From NCBI GenBank assembly GCA_942159475.1, contig OW804094.1, positions 18,457,067 to 18,521,066 on the forward strand: a stretch of 64,000 nt of DNA, in the 5' to 3' direction. Numbering within the stretch: position 1 is the stretch's first letter; every line of letters starts with the position of its first letter. The notes under the pieces were generated by a model, which was given only the letters and a program-made list of their open reading frames with translations, did no database searches and was not told the DNA's origin. Position numbers and translations under genes: made by a program. This document shows, one piece after another, positions 20,105 to 33,029 of this stretch. The stretch is from Sthenelais limicola (Eukaryota; Annelida; Polychaeta; Phyllodocida; Sigalionidae).

Positions 20105-22345
20105 CCATATGACCTTCTCCCTTCTCAGTACATTTCTCTTTCTGCCCTTCTCCTTCCTCACCCCTCTCTCCTTCTCCCTTCCCAGTCCATTTCTATTTTT
20201 GCCCTTCTCTTTCCCCATCCCTCTCTCTCCTTCTCCCTTCTCAGTCCATTTCTGCCCTTCTCTTTCCCCCACCCCTTTCTCTCCTCCCCCTTCTCAGTCC
20301 ATTTCTGCCCTTCTCTTTCCCCACCCCTCCCTCTCCTTCTCCCTTCTCAGTCCATTTCTGTCCTTCTCTTTCCCCACCCCTCTCTCTCCTTCTCCCTTCT
20401 CAGTCCATTTCTACCCTTCTCTTTCCCCACCCCTCTCTCTCCTTCTCCTTTCTCAGTCTATTTCTGCCCTTCTCTTCCCCACCCCTCTCTCTCCTTCTCC
20501 CTTCCCAGTCCATTTCTGCCCTTCTCTTTCCCCACCCCTCCCTCTCCTTCTCCCTTCTCAGTCCATTTCTGCCCTTCTCTTTCCCCACCCCTCTCTCTCC
20601 TTCTCCCTTCTCAGTCCATTTCTGCCCTTCTCTTTCCCCACCCCTCTCTCTCCTCCTCCCTTCTCAGTCCATTTCTGCCCTTCTCTTCCCCACCCCTCTC
20701 TCCTTCTCCTTTCTCGGTCCATTTCTCTTTCTGCCCATCTCTTTCCTCAACCCTCTCCCCTCCTCCTCCCTTCTCAGTCCATTTCTGCCCTTCTCTTTCC
20801 CCACCCCTCCCTCTCCTTCTCCCTTCTCAGTCCATTTCTACCCTTCTCTTTCCCCACCCCTCTCTCTCCTTCTCCCTTCTCAGTCCATTTCTCTTTCTGC
20901 CCTTCTCTTTCCCCACCCCTCTCTCTCCTTCTCCCTTCTCGGTCCATTTCTGCCCTTCTCTTTCCTCACCCCTCTCTCTCCTTCTCCCTTCTTGGTCCAT
21001 TTCTCTTTCTGCCCTTCTCTTTCCTCACCCCTCTCTCCCCTTTTCCCTTCTCAGTCCATTTCTCTTTTTGCCCTTCTCTTTCCCCACCCCTCTCTCTCCT
21101 TCTCCTTCTCAGTCCGTTTCTGCCCTTCTCTTTCCCCACCCCTCTCTCTCCTCCTCCCTTCTCAGTCCATTTCTGCCCTTCTCTTTCCCCACCCTTCTCT
21201 CTCCTTTTCCCTTCTCATTCCATTTCTGCCCTTCTCTTTCCCCACCCCTCTCTCTCCTTCTCCCTTTTCTCAGTCCATTTCTCATTCTGCCCTTCTCTTT
21301 CCCCACCCCTCTCTCTCCTCCTCCCTTCTCAGTCCATTTCTGCCCTTCTCTTTCCCCACCCTTCTCTCTCCTTTTCCCTTCTCATTCCATTTCTGCCCTT
21401 CTCTTTCCCCACCCCTCTCTCTCCTTCTCCCTTCTCAGTCCATTTCTGCCCTTCTCTTTCCCATCCCCTCTCTCTCCTTCTCCCTTCTCAGTCCATTTCT
21501 GCCCTTCTCCTTCCCCACTCCTAGCTCTCCTTCTCCTTCTCAGTCTATTTCTGCCCTTCTCTTTCCCATCCCCTCTCTCCCCTTCTCCCTTCTCAGTCCA
21601 TTTCTGCCCTTCTCTTTCCCCACCCCTCTCTCTCCTTCTCCCTTCTCAGTCCATTTCTGCCCTTCTCTTTCCCCACCCCTCTCTCTCCTTCTCCCTTCTC
21701 AGTCCATTTCTGCCCTTCTCCTTCCCCACCCCTCGCTCTCCTTCTCCCTTCTCAGTCTATTTCTGCCCTTCTCCTTCCCCACTCCTAGCTCTCCTTCTCC
21801 TTCTCAGTCTATTTCTGCCCTTCTCTTTCCCATCCCCTCTCTCTCCTTCTCCCTTCTCAGTCCATTTCTGCCCTTCTCTTTCCCCACCCCTCTCTCTCCT
21901 TCTCCCTTCTCAGTCTATTTCTGCCCTTCTCTTTCCCCACTCCTAGCTCTCCTTCTCCTTCTCAGTCTATTTCTGCCCTTCTCTTTCCCATCCCCTCTCT
22001 CTCCTTCTCCCTTCTCGGTCCATTTCTGCCCTTCTGTCATTTCTGCCCTTCTCTTCCCCCACCCTTCTCTCTCTCCTTCTCCCTTCTCAGTCCATTTCTG
22101 CCCTTCTCTTTCCCCACCCCTTTCTCTCCTTCTCCCTTCTCAGTCCATTTCTGCCCTTCTCTTCCCCACCCCTCTCTCTCCTTCTCCCTTCTCAGTCCAT
22201 TTCTGCCCTTCTCTTTCCCCACCCCTTTCTCTCCTTCTCCCTTCTCAGTCCATTTCTGCCCTTCTCTTTCCCCACCCCTTTCTCTCCTTCTCCCTTCTCA
22301 GTCCATTTCTGCCCTTCTCTTCCCCACCCCTCTCTCTCCCCCGTC
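20105..22345. repeat. 53-bp pyrimidine minisatellite, ~42 copies
   Basis: Unit CCATTTCTGCCCTTCTCTTT + CCCCACCCCTCTCTCTCCTT + CTCCCTTCTCAGT, repeated at exactly 53 bp in most places (e.g. 20563 to 20616). Some units carry a CTCTTT insertion or lose the 'tctttcccc' part. Because 53 is not a multiple of 3, the plus-strand frames stay open for 467-620 codons as Ser/Pro/Leu/Phe-rich translations. I treat none as a protein. Confidence 0.97.
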
Positions 22346-22586
22346 CCCCTTGCCCACCTCTCTCTATATACCTGCAGCCCAGTAGTAGTTCATGATGAAT
22401 ACTTGATGCAGTAAAACAAGGCTGTTGTGGTGGCTGCATTGTCTCAGGGAGGGGCTGGTCACGGAACACACTGGGTGTGTGCATGAGGTGGTGAGGTGCT
22501 CGGGTGGTCGACTGGAGCCACTCTTATTAACAAATAACATGTCCCGGTCTGGCTTAGTGCAACTCTACCCCCGCCCTAGTGTATAA

Positions 22587-23015
22587 GTGCTATAGGTGTT
22601 ATATTGTTGCTACTATATGTGGCATAATTGGTTTATATGGTCATTTAGGGTGGAGATAGGGATACTGTCTGTTTTATATGTAAATGTGTCAGATTTTCGG
22701 AAAATGCACAATTCATCTTCACCAATCTTCTCTCAAATAACCCAAATTTTAGATGGAAATAAAGTCCAAATGACGTTTAACTTAACCAAACAGATTGCTA
22801 GAATCAGTGCAATGCCGAATATACTCGAATTTACCCAGTATTGACCAGATTTCAGTCTAATTTAGCAGAATTTACTCAATGTGTACAGCTGCCAATTGTA
22901 CATTTTCTGAAAATCTGACCCATATAGGTGCTATAGGTGTTATATTGTTGCTACTATATGTGGCATAATTGGTTTATATGGTCATTTAGGGTGGAGATAG
23001 GGATACTGTCTGTCA
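22587..23015. repeat. ~95-bp direct repeat flanking a Fam-A copy
   Basis: The block starting GTGCTATAGGTGTTATATTG and ending GGGATACTGTCTGT is present at about 22587-22672 and 22929-23014, nearly identical, with a Fam-A element between. Confidence 0.95.
22686..22921 (-). mobile_element. Fam-A, full length, between direct repeats
   Basis: GTGTCAGATTTTCGGAAAAT start and CTGACCC end. It sits at the junction of the tandem duplication at 22587-23015. Confidence 0.93.
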
Positions 23016-23329
23016 TATCTGTATATTCGTTGCTTTATTTACCCTTTTTTATTTGTATACATATATGTGTTTGGGTTTGTATAAGTGTATGTCACAATCG
23101 GCTTGCAGATCAGTATTATTTTATGCAGTGGATATCGAGAATGATTTAAAATGCTTAATTGTTATTTCACTAAAGGCCATTACATATTTAAACAGTTCCA
23201 TTGAAAAAAAGCTATATCTAGCATAGATTTTCTCAAGCGTCGCCTATATAAAAGATATTTTTTTGTCACTGTTACACATAGTAACCTGCATTAAGCATTT
23301 AATATATCGAATATGATATGTAAAAACAC

Positions 23330-23448
23330 TTTTAAAAGGTCCTCAATGTTTACCATCTTTGGAATCGGCTTCATCTCATCTTTTCAAATATAATGATATC
23401 TCAATATCCATTTTTTGCGACTTGTGACTCATTTTTCTGTAACACATC
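23330..23448 (-). mobile_element. Fam-B right-end fragment
   Basis: From the 'aatgtttaccatc' block through GCGACTTGTGACTCATTTTT to ACACATCA. Confidence 0.85.
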
Positions 23449-23449
23449 A

Positions 23450-25113
<1,664 letters not shown>

Positions 25114-25686
25114 CATTAATGACGACTCAGGCTATGAAATCTTGTTCCTACAGTTTTAAGATGCCCCCCCCCCCCGCAGTTAGTTTTAAGATGCCCCCCT
25201 TGCTGTGCGACGGAGCAGGGATGATTTATGGCCCTGTGGGTCTGTTAGGTTAACTTTCTCATACTGATAGTTCCATAAAACTGCTACGTTAGCCTTGTAC
25301 CTTGCCAGATATAGCGCCATTAAACTACATTTATTATGAACTCAGTTGTTAAATCTGATTTTCTCTCCACACTCGCGTAAAGATCAATTAAATCTGAGAG
25401 TGTCATATTCAGGGCACTCCAGTAGTCAATTAAGTTATTTTAAAATGTTATCTAATTTTCTCCAATTAAATTTCATCGGCGTCGAGGAAATTCTATGATG
25501 ATCTCGGTAGAAGTGCCATTGAAATTAAAACAAAGTGTCATTGTCCCCTTAAATTATGTTGCTGTTAAATAAAATTATCTACGTTAGATGATAGTTATTA
25601 TCAGGTTGATTTACGCACATTTCAAAAGTTGAATAAGGTTGAGTTGGTGGGTGGTGGTGGTGTTGGTAAAAGAAAATAGATAATAT
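25114..25686. other. Unassigned stretch
   Basis: Contains a C-run at 25166-25177 with 'agttttaagatgcccccc' duplicated on both sides. No family match otherwise. Confidence 0.4.
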
Positions 25687-26099
25687 ATAATGTGTTCCAG
25701 GAAAATGAGTCATAAGTCGTAAAATTGATATTTTTCAAAGTGTTTTTTTACAAGATTTCTTTATTCAAATGTTCTAATTTTTAAGGAGTGTAGCACTTGT
25801 AGTCATATAAATCTATGTACCAAATTTGATGGGAGGAGATTGTATTAAATATATTCTTGCCTTTTGAAGGCCTTTGTATGGAGATTATTTAGTTACTTTA
25901 CAGGTAATTACCCATCCAGAAACATTGCAAACTTTTTTTTTCAAAGATAAAATATATCAAACTCTAAATATAGAAATATTTATTAGGTGTCCCAGTGTTT
26001 ACATTCATTGAAATCAGCTTGATCTCCTCTTTCCTAATATGGTGAAATCTCAAAATCTATATTTTGCGACTTGTGACGCATTTTCTTGAAACACATCAC
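25687..26099 (-). mobile_element. Fam-B, full length, abutting Fam-A
   Basis: Left end ATGTGTTCCAGGAAAATGAG; right end GAAACACATCAC. The next element starts two bases later. Confidence 0.93.
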
Positions 26100-26101
26100 A
26101 T

Positions 26102-26335
26102 GGGTCAGATTATCAGAAAATGTACAATTGGCAGCTGTACCCATTTAATAAACTCTGCTAAATAAGGCTGCAATTTCGCCAATATTAGGTAAATTAGAGT
26201 ATATTTGGCATTGTATTGATTCTAGCAATATGTTTAATTAGGTTGAACTGTATTTTGAACTTTATTTTCGTCTGAAATTTGGATTATTTCAGAGAATTGG
26301 TGAAAGTGAATTGTACATTTTCTGATGACTTCACC
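26102..26335 (+). mobile_element. Fam-A inserted at a Fam-B end
   Basis: The left flank ACAT (26098-26101) includes the terminal AC of the Fam-B. The right flank is GCAT. Hybrid ends: GGGTCAG left, TTCACCC right. Confidence 0.93.
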
Positions 26336-26925
26336 CGCATATCTGAGCCCATCAACTTCTTATTTGGCTCATTACAATGACAGAATGATGAAATATTTAT
26401 TTACTACTTTAGAGTGCACATGAATATTATATAGGTCAATCAAAGGTCAAGGTATAGTGCCATGTACAATCCTTAGTTTAGAGTAGATTCAAAGAGATTA
26501 AATCAGATATTTCAATTATTTTTTATAATGGGCGTGAGTGTATCTGAATCTCTTTCAGTAATCCAGAAGTTACACGCTCTTTTGATATTCAGTCACCATG
26601 GGAAGAGAAGAAGAAAAAAAAATAACTTCATAATTCTTGTAGTAAAAAATATATTTATAGTCATATTGTTTGGAAAGGGCAGAATTGTACTTATAGATGC
26701 CCTAAGGGAAGTAAGAAACTCCCTCAATGACAAAAGGTTATATCTGCTGTCAGAAGCGAAGAATACAAAGAAATGTTTAAAACATTGGAAAAGATATGGG
26801 AATATCTGGGTGGTATTGATAATTAATCTATTAGATAATTAGGGCTTGGTGATAAATAGCCCCCTTACCCCCCCCCCCCATCCACATGTACAAAAAAATA
26901 GCAAAATACATGCTTGCCTGCTTGC
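26336..26925. other. Unassigned stretch
   Basis: Contains a 104-codon plus-strand frame (26528-26842) with a basic run (GKRRRKKN) and two hydrophobic stretches. I see no family signature, and its composition matches the surrounding AT-rich DNA, so it is not called a gene. Confidence 0.4.
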
Positions 26926-27152
26926 CTTTACAGAAAATGCACAATTGGCAGCTCTACACATTTACGAGATTCTGCTAAATTAGGCTCAGAAATGATCAAT
27001 ACTAACTATATCTGAGTATATTCGGTATTGAGTTGACTCAAGGGATGTGTTTGGTTATGTTGAATTGTGTTTTGAGTCGCATTTTTGTATTAAATTCGGG
27101 TTATTTGGGAGGCTTTCTGAATGTGAGTTGTGCATTTTCTGGAAATGTCACC
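26926..27152 (+). mobile_element. Fam-A, near full length
   Basis: Starts within the left TIR (CAGAAAATGCACAATTGGCA) and ends TGTCACCC. Confidence 0.88.
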
Positions 27153-27274
27153 CATGTATAGGGCTGGTACTGTATGCATGCAGAGACATAACAAGCTGCA
27201 TTAATAATGCTTTATTGGGATATACCTGCAGTACACATCGATAGTCCTCACTCTATGCACGTTAGCCATAGAGC

Positions 27275-27508
27275 GGTCAGATTTTCAGAAAATGCACAAT
27301 CTACACTTCTACACATCTATCAAATTCTGCTAAATTAGAGTGAAAAATGATAAATACTGAGTATATCCGAGCGTATTCTGTATAGTATTCATTCAATCAA
27401 TCTGTCTGGATATGGTGAACTGTATTTTGAACCTGATTTTTGTCTTAAATTTGGGTTATTTTAGGGGATTGGTGAAGGTGAATTGTACCTTTTCTGAAAA
27501 TCTGACCC
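27275..27508 (+). mobile_element. Fam-A, full length
   Basis: GGTCAGATTTTCAGAAAATG start and CTGACCC end. Confidence 0.92.
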
Positions 27509-27589
27509 ACAGCTAGTATAGCAGAGCAGCCAAGTGTGCACATATCGGATAAGAGCTATTTGGTCCCTTTAAGAGTATATTAGTTATAT

Positions 27590-27997
27590 GTGACGTGTTT
27601 TAGGAAATGAAAGTCGCAAAAAATGGATTTTGAGATATCAATTTTTTTTTACAAAATATGAGATCAATGTGATTCCAATGATGGTAAACAGTATACGACA
27701 TCTAATAAGTATTTCTATATTTTAAGTTTGATATTTCCATATTTGAAAAAAAGAGTTTGCAATATTTCTGGGCAGATGATTACTAGTAAAGTAGCTAAAT
27801 ACCCTCTATAGGATGACCTTAGTAATGCATGAATTTATTTAATACACAGTCTCGAAATTTGGAACATGTATTCATACGACTTAAGGCGTCAGACATCCTA
27901 AGAATTATAACATTCCCACGAAGATATCTTGTAAATAAATCACTTTAAAAAATATCAATTTTGGCGAGTTGTGACTCATTTTCCTGTAACACATCAC
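27590..27997 (+). mobile_element. Fam-B, full length
   Basis: GTGACGTGTTTTAGGAAATG start and TTTTCCTGTAACACATCAC end. The left TIR has lost the TGAGTCA core by deletion while the right keeps TGACTCA. Confidence 0.92.
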
Positions 27998-28280
27998 AAA
28001 TAATTAAGACAACTCCCCCTACCGGATGCTGACAAGTGAGTTTCCCCCCTCCCCCGTTGCAACTCGTCCCCTAGCGGCATGGCGTGACACTAGTGTGCAA
28101 GGTGTAGCCGGTCGCATCTTTTACCTGCATTGATCACGTATCCCATCATGCAACTACAAAGGGACGCAGGGTCGGTATGGGTAGTGATTCTCCCACACAC
28201 CAACCCCCTCCAGTACCCCCCTCCCCCACTCCTCTCCCCCACTCACCCCCACTCCTCTCCCCACTCCTGGGTGTATACCA

Positions 28281-28515
28281 GGGTGAAATCGTCAGAAAAT
28301 GCACAATTGACCTTTGCCAACCCTCTCCAATAATCAAGATTTAAGACAAAATGACATTCAAAATAAGGTTGAACATAACCAAACATGTTCTTTTTAATCA
28401 ACTAAATACCAAATATATTCAGATATACCTCGCATTGGCCATATTTCAGTCAAATTTAGCTGGATTTACGAAATGTGTTGAGCTGCCGATTGTACATTTT
28501 CTGAAAATCTGACCC
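28281..28515 (-). mobile_element. Fam-A, full length, TSD ACCA
   Basis: ACCA at 28277-28280 and 28516-28519. The GC-containing target shows that AT-only targets are not required. Hybrid ends GGGTGAAATCGTCAG and CTGACCC. Confidence 0.95.
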
Positions 28516-28649
28516 ACCATAGTGAAGGGGTGGTATAGGACCGGGAGGTAGGTGTGTGAGTGGGGTGGGGGTGGGGGGGATTAGGAGTACAACTTTTAAT
28601 CTGGTGGATACTCGGTATTTCACTCTGATCCAACAGGAAAACTGCAACT

Positions 28650-28905
28650 GTGGTGTGTTACTGGGAAATAAGTCACTGAGTGTTTTATTCACAAGATTTC
28701 TTTTTCAAAATGTTCTGGATTTTTAGAGGGTTTAGTCACCTTTAGTCATATGAATCTATGTACTAAATATCAGGACATTGTATTAAATATATCCTTGCAA
28801 ACCTTTTTTTAAAGAAATAAAAATATCAAACTTAAAATACCGAAATACTTATTAGATGTTCTACTGTTTACTATCATTGGAATCGGCTTGATTTCATCTT
28901 GTCAA
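28650..28905 (-). mobile_element. Fam-B, internally deleted and right end lost
   Basis: GTGGTGTGTTACTGGGAAAT left end. A gap between 'atatccttgca' and 'aaccttttttt' removes the middle. Confidence 0.8.
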
Positions 28906-28959
28906 CGCAGCAACGAGTGCAATATTCTAAGCGACTGAAACCAACTGATTTATTATATT

Positions 28960-29198
28960 GGTCAGATTTTCAGAAACTGTACAATTCGCCTTCACCAATC
29001 CTCTCAATTAACCAAGATTTTAGACAAAGATGAGCTTCAAAAGGCAGTTTAACATAATAGAATTGATACTTTGAATCAATGTGATACCAAAATACTCAGA
29101 TATACCCGGTATTCATCATTTTTCAGCCTAATCAAGCCTAATTTCCTAAATGTGTAGAGCTCCCAATTGTAGGCCTACATTTTCTTAAAATCTGACCC
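28960..29198 (-). mobile_element. Fam-A, full length
   Basis: GGTCAGATTTTCAGAAACTG to TTTTCTTAAAATCTGACCC. A short insertion (gtaggccta) lies inside the right TIR. Confidence 0.92.
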
Positions 29199-29294
29199 AT
29201 ATATGCTTTGATAATATAAATAGAACAGATTCTTGTGTCAGGAAGTTGAATTCTGGCGCTAAGCTATAGGTAAAACACATGGGTTGCCATACGT

Positions 29295-29529
29295 GGGTCA
29301 GATTTTCTGAAAATGTACAATTGGCAGCTGTAAACATTTAGTAAATTCTGCTAAATTAGGCTGCAATTTGGCCAATACTAGGTAAATTCGAGTATATTTG
29401 GCATTGCATTAATTCTAACAATCTGTTTGACTAGGTTGAACTGTATTTTGAACTTTTTTTTCGTCTAAAATTTGGTTTATTTGAGAGGATTGGTGAATGT
29501 GAATTGTACATTTTCTGAAAATCTGACCC
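29295..29529 (+). mobile_element. Fam-A, full length
   Basis: Flanks ACGT and ACGC. A Fam-B fragment follows directly. Confidence 0.93.
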
Positions 29530-29531
29530 AC

Positions 29532-29634
29532 GCAACTCCTTAGTGATGAGAACATTCCAACCAAGAGTTCTTCCGAATAAATCACTTTGAAAAATATCAT
29601 TTTTACGACTTTTGACTCATTTTCCTGAAAATTA
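29532..29634 (+). mobile_element. Fam-B right-end fragment
   Basis: From 'gatgagaacattcc' to TTTTGACTCATTTTCCTGAA. Confidence 0.8.
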
Positions 29635-29690
29635 TAGACTACCAGTACAGCTAAATCTCCGTCCATTTAAATGCTATAACGGTGAGGTCA

Positions 29691-30314
29691 CCAGAAAATG
29701 TACAATCAGCAGCTCTACATATTTAATAAATTCAGCTAAATTCGTCTGAAAAATGATAAATACCACGTATATCTGAGTATATTTGGTATCAAGTTGATTC
29801 AAAGTATGTGTTTGGTTACGTTGAACTGTGTTTTGAGTCTCATTTTTGTATTTAATTCCGGTTATTTGGGAGAGTTTATAAATGTGAATTGTGATGTGTT
29901 TCAGGAAAATGAGTCATAAGTCGCAAAATCGATATTTTTCAAAGTGATTTTTTCATAAGATCTCTTTATTGAAATGTTCTGATATTTAGAGGGTCTAGCA
30001 CTGAATCCATGTAACAAATTTCGGGACATTGTATCAAATATATCCTTGCGTCTTGAAGGCCTTCATATGGAGTATATTTAGTTACTTTACTGCTAATTAC
30101 CCATCCAGAAACATTGCAAACTTTATTTTCTAAAATAAAAATATCAAACTTAAACTATAGAAATACGTATTAGGTGCCCTAGTGTTTACTATCATTGGAA
30201 TCACCTTGATCTCCTCTTTTCAAATATAGTGATATCTCAAAATCCATACTTTGCGACTTATGACACATTTTCCTAAAACGGATCACAATTGTCCATTTTC
30301 TGGAAATTTCACCC
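29691..30314 (+). mobile_element. Fam-A interrupted by Fam-B
   Basis: The left part (29691-29890) and right part (30297-30314) together make one Fam-A with flanks ATAA on both sides, allowing for a C replacing the first G. The Fam-B lies inside its right TIR. Confidence 0.93.
29891..30296 (-). mobile_element. Fam-B nested in Fam-A, TSD AATT
   Basis: AATT at 29887-29890 and 30297-30300. Removing the element and one AATT restores the Fam-A right end exactly. Confidence 0.95.
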
Positions 30315-30660
30315 ATAACCCCCCCCCCCACCATCACCAGTAGCATCCTTGTCTCAGGGTCGTGTAATAAACCTAGCCTGAGGTAGAATAAAAACCACAT
30401 CAGGGAGAAATGAAGAAGGAGAAGAAGGAGAATTGACTCATTTTTTTGTGTCACGAGAGCGGGTACTTAGAGCTAACTAAGGACAGGCATGGATCTGTTT
30501 GTTCTCTGTACTCGTGCACTTTGAGATCAATGACATACCTCCTCCTCCCAGTTCATTATGTACTTTAATTGCACTCTCCCTCCTCTTGTCTAGACGCTTT
30601 TTGTCATTTTTTGTCATTTTTTGTTAGTGAAATAATAAAGTACATCTATATAATATGGGC

Positions 30661-31000
30661 TGGTCCTGGGTATGACCATAAAGTGCCTTTCTGTCTCTTT
30701 TCTCTGTCTCTCTCTCCCTTGTGCATAATGTATAAAAAAATATAGAAAATATGGGCTGGTCCTGGGTATGACCATAAGTGCCTTTCTGTCTCTTTTCTCT
30801 GTCTCTCTCTCCCTTCTTCTCTATCTCTATTTCCTGGGTATGACCATAAAGTACCTTTCTGTCTCTTTTCTCTGTCTCTCTCTCCCTTCTTGTCTATCTC
30901 TATTTCCTGGGTATGATCATAAACTGCCTCCCTCTCAGCTCTCCCGCCCTTGATATAACCATATGTGTTGATAAGGGCGCAAAGCAACCAATCTCACTCA
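30661..31000. repeat. CT-rich array with SINE-like tail
   Basis: Same unit as 2395-2698 (CCTGGGTATGACCATAAAGT + CTGTCTCT run). A small duplication places 'tatgggctggtcctggg' before two units. It ends in the tail module TGATAAGGGCGCAAAGCAAC at about 30970-30989. Confidence 0.88.
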
Positions 31001-31011
31001 CTATATATTAT

Positions 31012-31241
31012 GGGTCAGATTTTCAGAAAATCTACAATTGGCAGCTCTAAATGTTTAGTAATTTCTGTTAAATTCTGCTAAAAAATGATAAATTTTGGGT
31101 ATATCTGAGTATATTTTGTATCGCATTGATTTAAAGTATCAGTTCTGTTATGTTAAACTGTATTTTGAATCTAATTTTTGTCTTAAATGTAGGTTATTTG
31201 AGAGGATTGATGAATGTGAATTGTACATTTTCTGAAGATCG
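31012..31241 (+). mobile_element. Fam-A, right terminus lost
   Basis: GGGTCAGATTTTCAGAAAAT start. It ends at TTTTCTGAAGATCGG without CTGACCC. Confidence 0.88.
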
Positions 31242-31458
31242 GTTTTGTTAGTTTTTGTTAATTATTGTAATTATCAATATGATATTATGAAGAACGGTTA
31301 CGCATATTTTTCACTCACTTTATGTGCATATATGCTTTACGTCGGCTTTTGATTTGTACTTTTCCATTTCATTTTGAGAAACTGCCTTCACGTTTGTGAT
31401 TTGTACATTTTATACTATACTATATTACATGTTAGAAAATGGTAAATCTGGGTAAAAA

Positions 31459-31642
31459 GTCTAGGCCCTTAGATCAGATAAGAATGGTATGTCAGTGATT
31501 GGACGCCTACTTCACTAATAGCTTTCCTGGCCTAGGACTCGGCGTTTTAATGGGATTATAATAACATTTTTTGCGGTCTTAATGGAATTAGTATGGCTTT
31601 CCCTCCGTTTGAAGGGACTCTATTATCTTCGGGCCTAGACTG
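31459..31642 (-). mobile_element. Fam-D, short copy
   Basis: AGTCTAGGCCCTTAGATCAG to GGGCCTAGAC. Part of the middle ('aattataatggcac...') is deleted. Confidence 0.85.
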
Positions 31643-31739
31643 TCATCAAGATATTACCTTCTTTCACTGCTGGTACAAAATATCTGTGTATTTTGTGTCC
31701 CAAATTAATACGACCTGCTCCTGTCTCCTTATTATCAGA

Positions 31740-32105
31740 TCTTCAGAGGCTTTCCCTCCGTTTGAAGGGACTCTCTCAACTTTGGGCCTAGATAGAACCC
31801 CAAGCTTTAACAGACGCACTCCAAGAGTGTTAGAAATAATGATTTTTGTCCTGTACATAGAGGACCAGCCTCTGAAGGGTAGAAGACTCTTTGATATAGT
31901 CTGAGTTTATATCCCTCCGTTTGAAGGGACTCTCTCATCTTTGGGCCTGGATGGAACCCCAAGGTTTGACAGACGCACTCCAAGAGTGTTAGAAATAATT
32001 ATCGTATTAGAAGACTCTTTGTCAGTGAGGGCGTCCCTAGATATAGTCTCAGTTTATATCCCTCCGTTTGAAGGGACTCTCTCAGCTTTGGGCCTAGACT
32101 GTATA
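31740..32105. repeat. Tandem units carrying a Fam-D end
   Basis: Three copies (near 31748, 31913 and 32058) of TCCCTCCGTTTGAAGGGACT + CTCTCA-CTTTGGGCCT. The first two are followed by 'ccaag-tttnacagacgcactccaagagtgttagaaataat'. A Fam-D end has become part of a larger ~150-165-bp local repeat. Confidence 0.85.
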
Positions 32106-32540
32106 GATGGCGGGAGGCAGCAGGGCAGGCCCTTCTTCTCCCCCTCTAGCCCCACCACTAACGTGTATCTAGCATGACATGGCACACACACCTAAACTAA
32201 ACTAACTAACCAGGTAGGTCGGGCTGACAAATGGAGTGATTTGTCACCTGTGAATGTGCACCTTCTCCTTACACTACTCACGTGACCCATTCACGCGCCC
32301 CGCACGTGCTCTATAGTTCGCTATAGTCGAGTATAGACTCTTGGTGGACTTTTTGGGGGCGCTTTTTTTAAATTTGTTTTACGGCCAAGATATTTAAATA
32401 AGGTTCCAATGTAAATACACTTTGTCCACCATGGATACTTTCAAGTGTAAAAGGTTTTTTGCGTTGTAGCAAGGTCTTACATGACAGTTATTTGTATTGC
32501 GATCTGTATGTTGATTGCATAATCTGGATTCACGTAATTA
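32105..32540. other. Unassigned stretch
   Basis: No family match and no coding signal. Starts with a short GC-rich piece (GATGGCGGGAGGCAGCAGGG). Confidence 0.4.
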
Positions 32541-32542
32541 TC

Positions 32543-32789
32543 AATAGGGAGGTTCCGCAAGCAAACTTATATCAATAACGTAACCGTATTCTTTTTTGTT
32601 AATTACGTCGCATTTTTATGTATAAAAAATAAATTGTGACATGAAACATTTTTCTTGATATGTTACATTACGTTTTTCTCGCCATGTTTTGCTGAACCAC
32701 TTTCTTCCTTTTAACGTATGTTTGTATATCAGAGATACGGATGCGTTTACGTATACGTATATGTTAGACTTGCTGAACCTCCGTATTAT
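32543..32789 (+). mobile_element. Fam-G, copy 2
   Basis: Ends AATAGGGAGGTTCCGCAAGC and GCTGAACCTCCGTATT are imperfect inverted repeats (shared core GGAGGTTC-GCAAG). Matches 14551-14792 in reverse. Likely a MITE; transposase family unknown. Confidence 0.82.
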
Positions 32790-32827
32790 GAGATAACAAT
32801 CAGGTACAAAACGAAATATCACTATTT

Positions 32828-32955
32828 GTGTCGAAGTCGAAAAAAAAAAGGATTTTGAGATATCATCATATTTGAAAAGATGAGATCAAGCCGATTCTAA
32901 TGATAGAGAACAGTAAGAAGTATTTCTGTATTTTATGTTTGAAATTTCTATTGTA
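32828..32955 (+). mobile_element. Fam-B left fragment
   Basis: 'gaagtcgaaaaaa' then GGATTTTGAGATATCATCAT and the following family block. Confidence 0.8.
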
Positions 32956-33029
32956 GAGTCATTTATTTTATTGGACTGAGGTAGTCTAAACAATGTGAAA
33001 TTGTCACCAATGATTTGTCTTACAAATAA

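Noticed and set aside
20084..22395. Plus-strand open frames of 620, 478 and 467 codons
   Set aside because: They lie in the 53-bp pyrimidine minisatellite. The overlapping frames are equally open because the repeat lacks stop codons, and the unit length shifts the frame each copy. There is no sign of coding selection.
26528..26842. 104-codon plus-strand frame with a basic run
   Set aside because: No domain signature, AT-biased codons like the local DNA, and no promoter or splice context. Kept only as a note.
29891..30296. Fam-B as a retrovirus-like solo LTR
   Set aside because: The ends are inverted rather than direct repeats, there is no TG...CA pair with a primer-binding context, and duplications are 4 bp on a TIR element.
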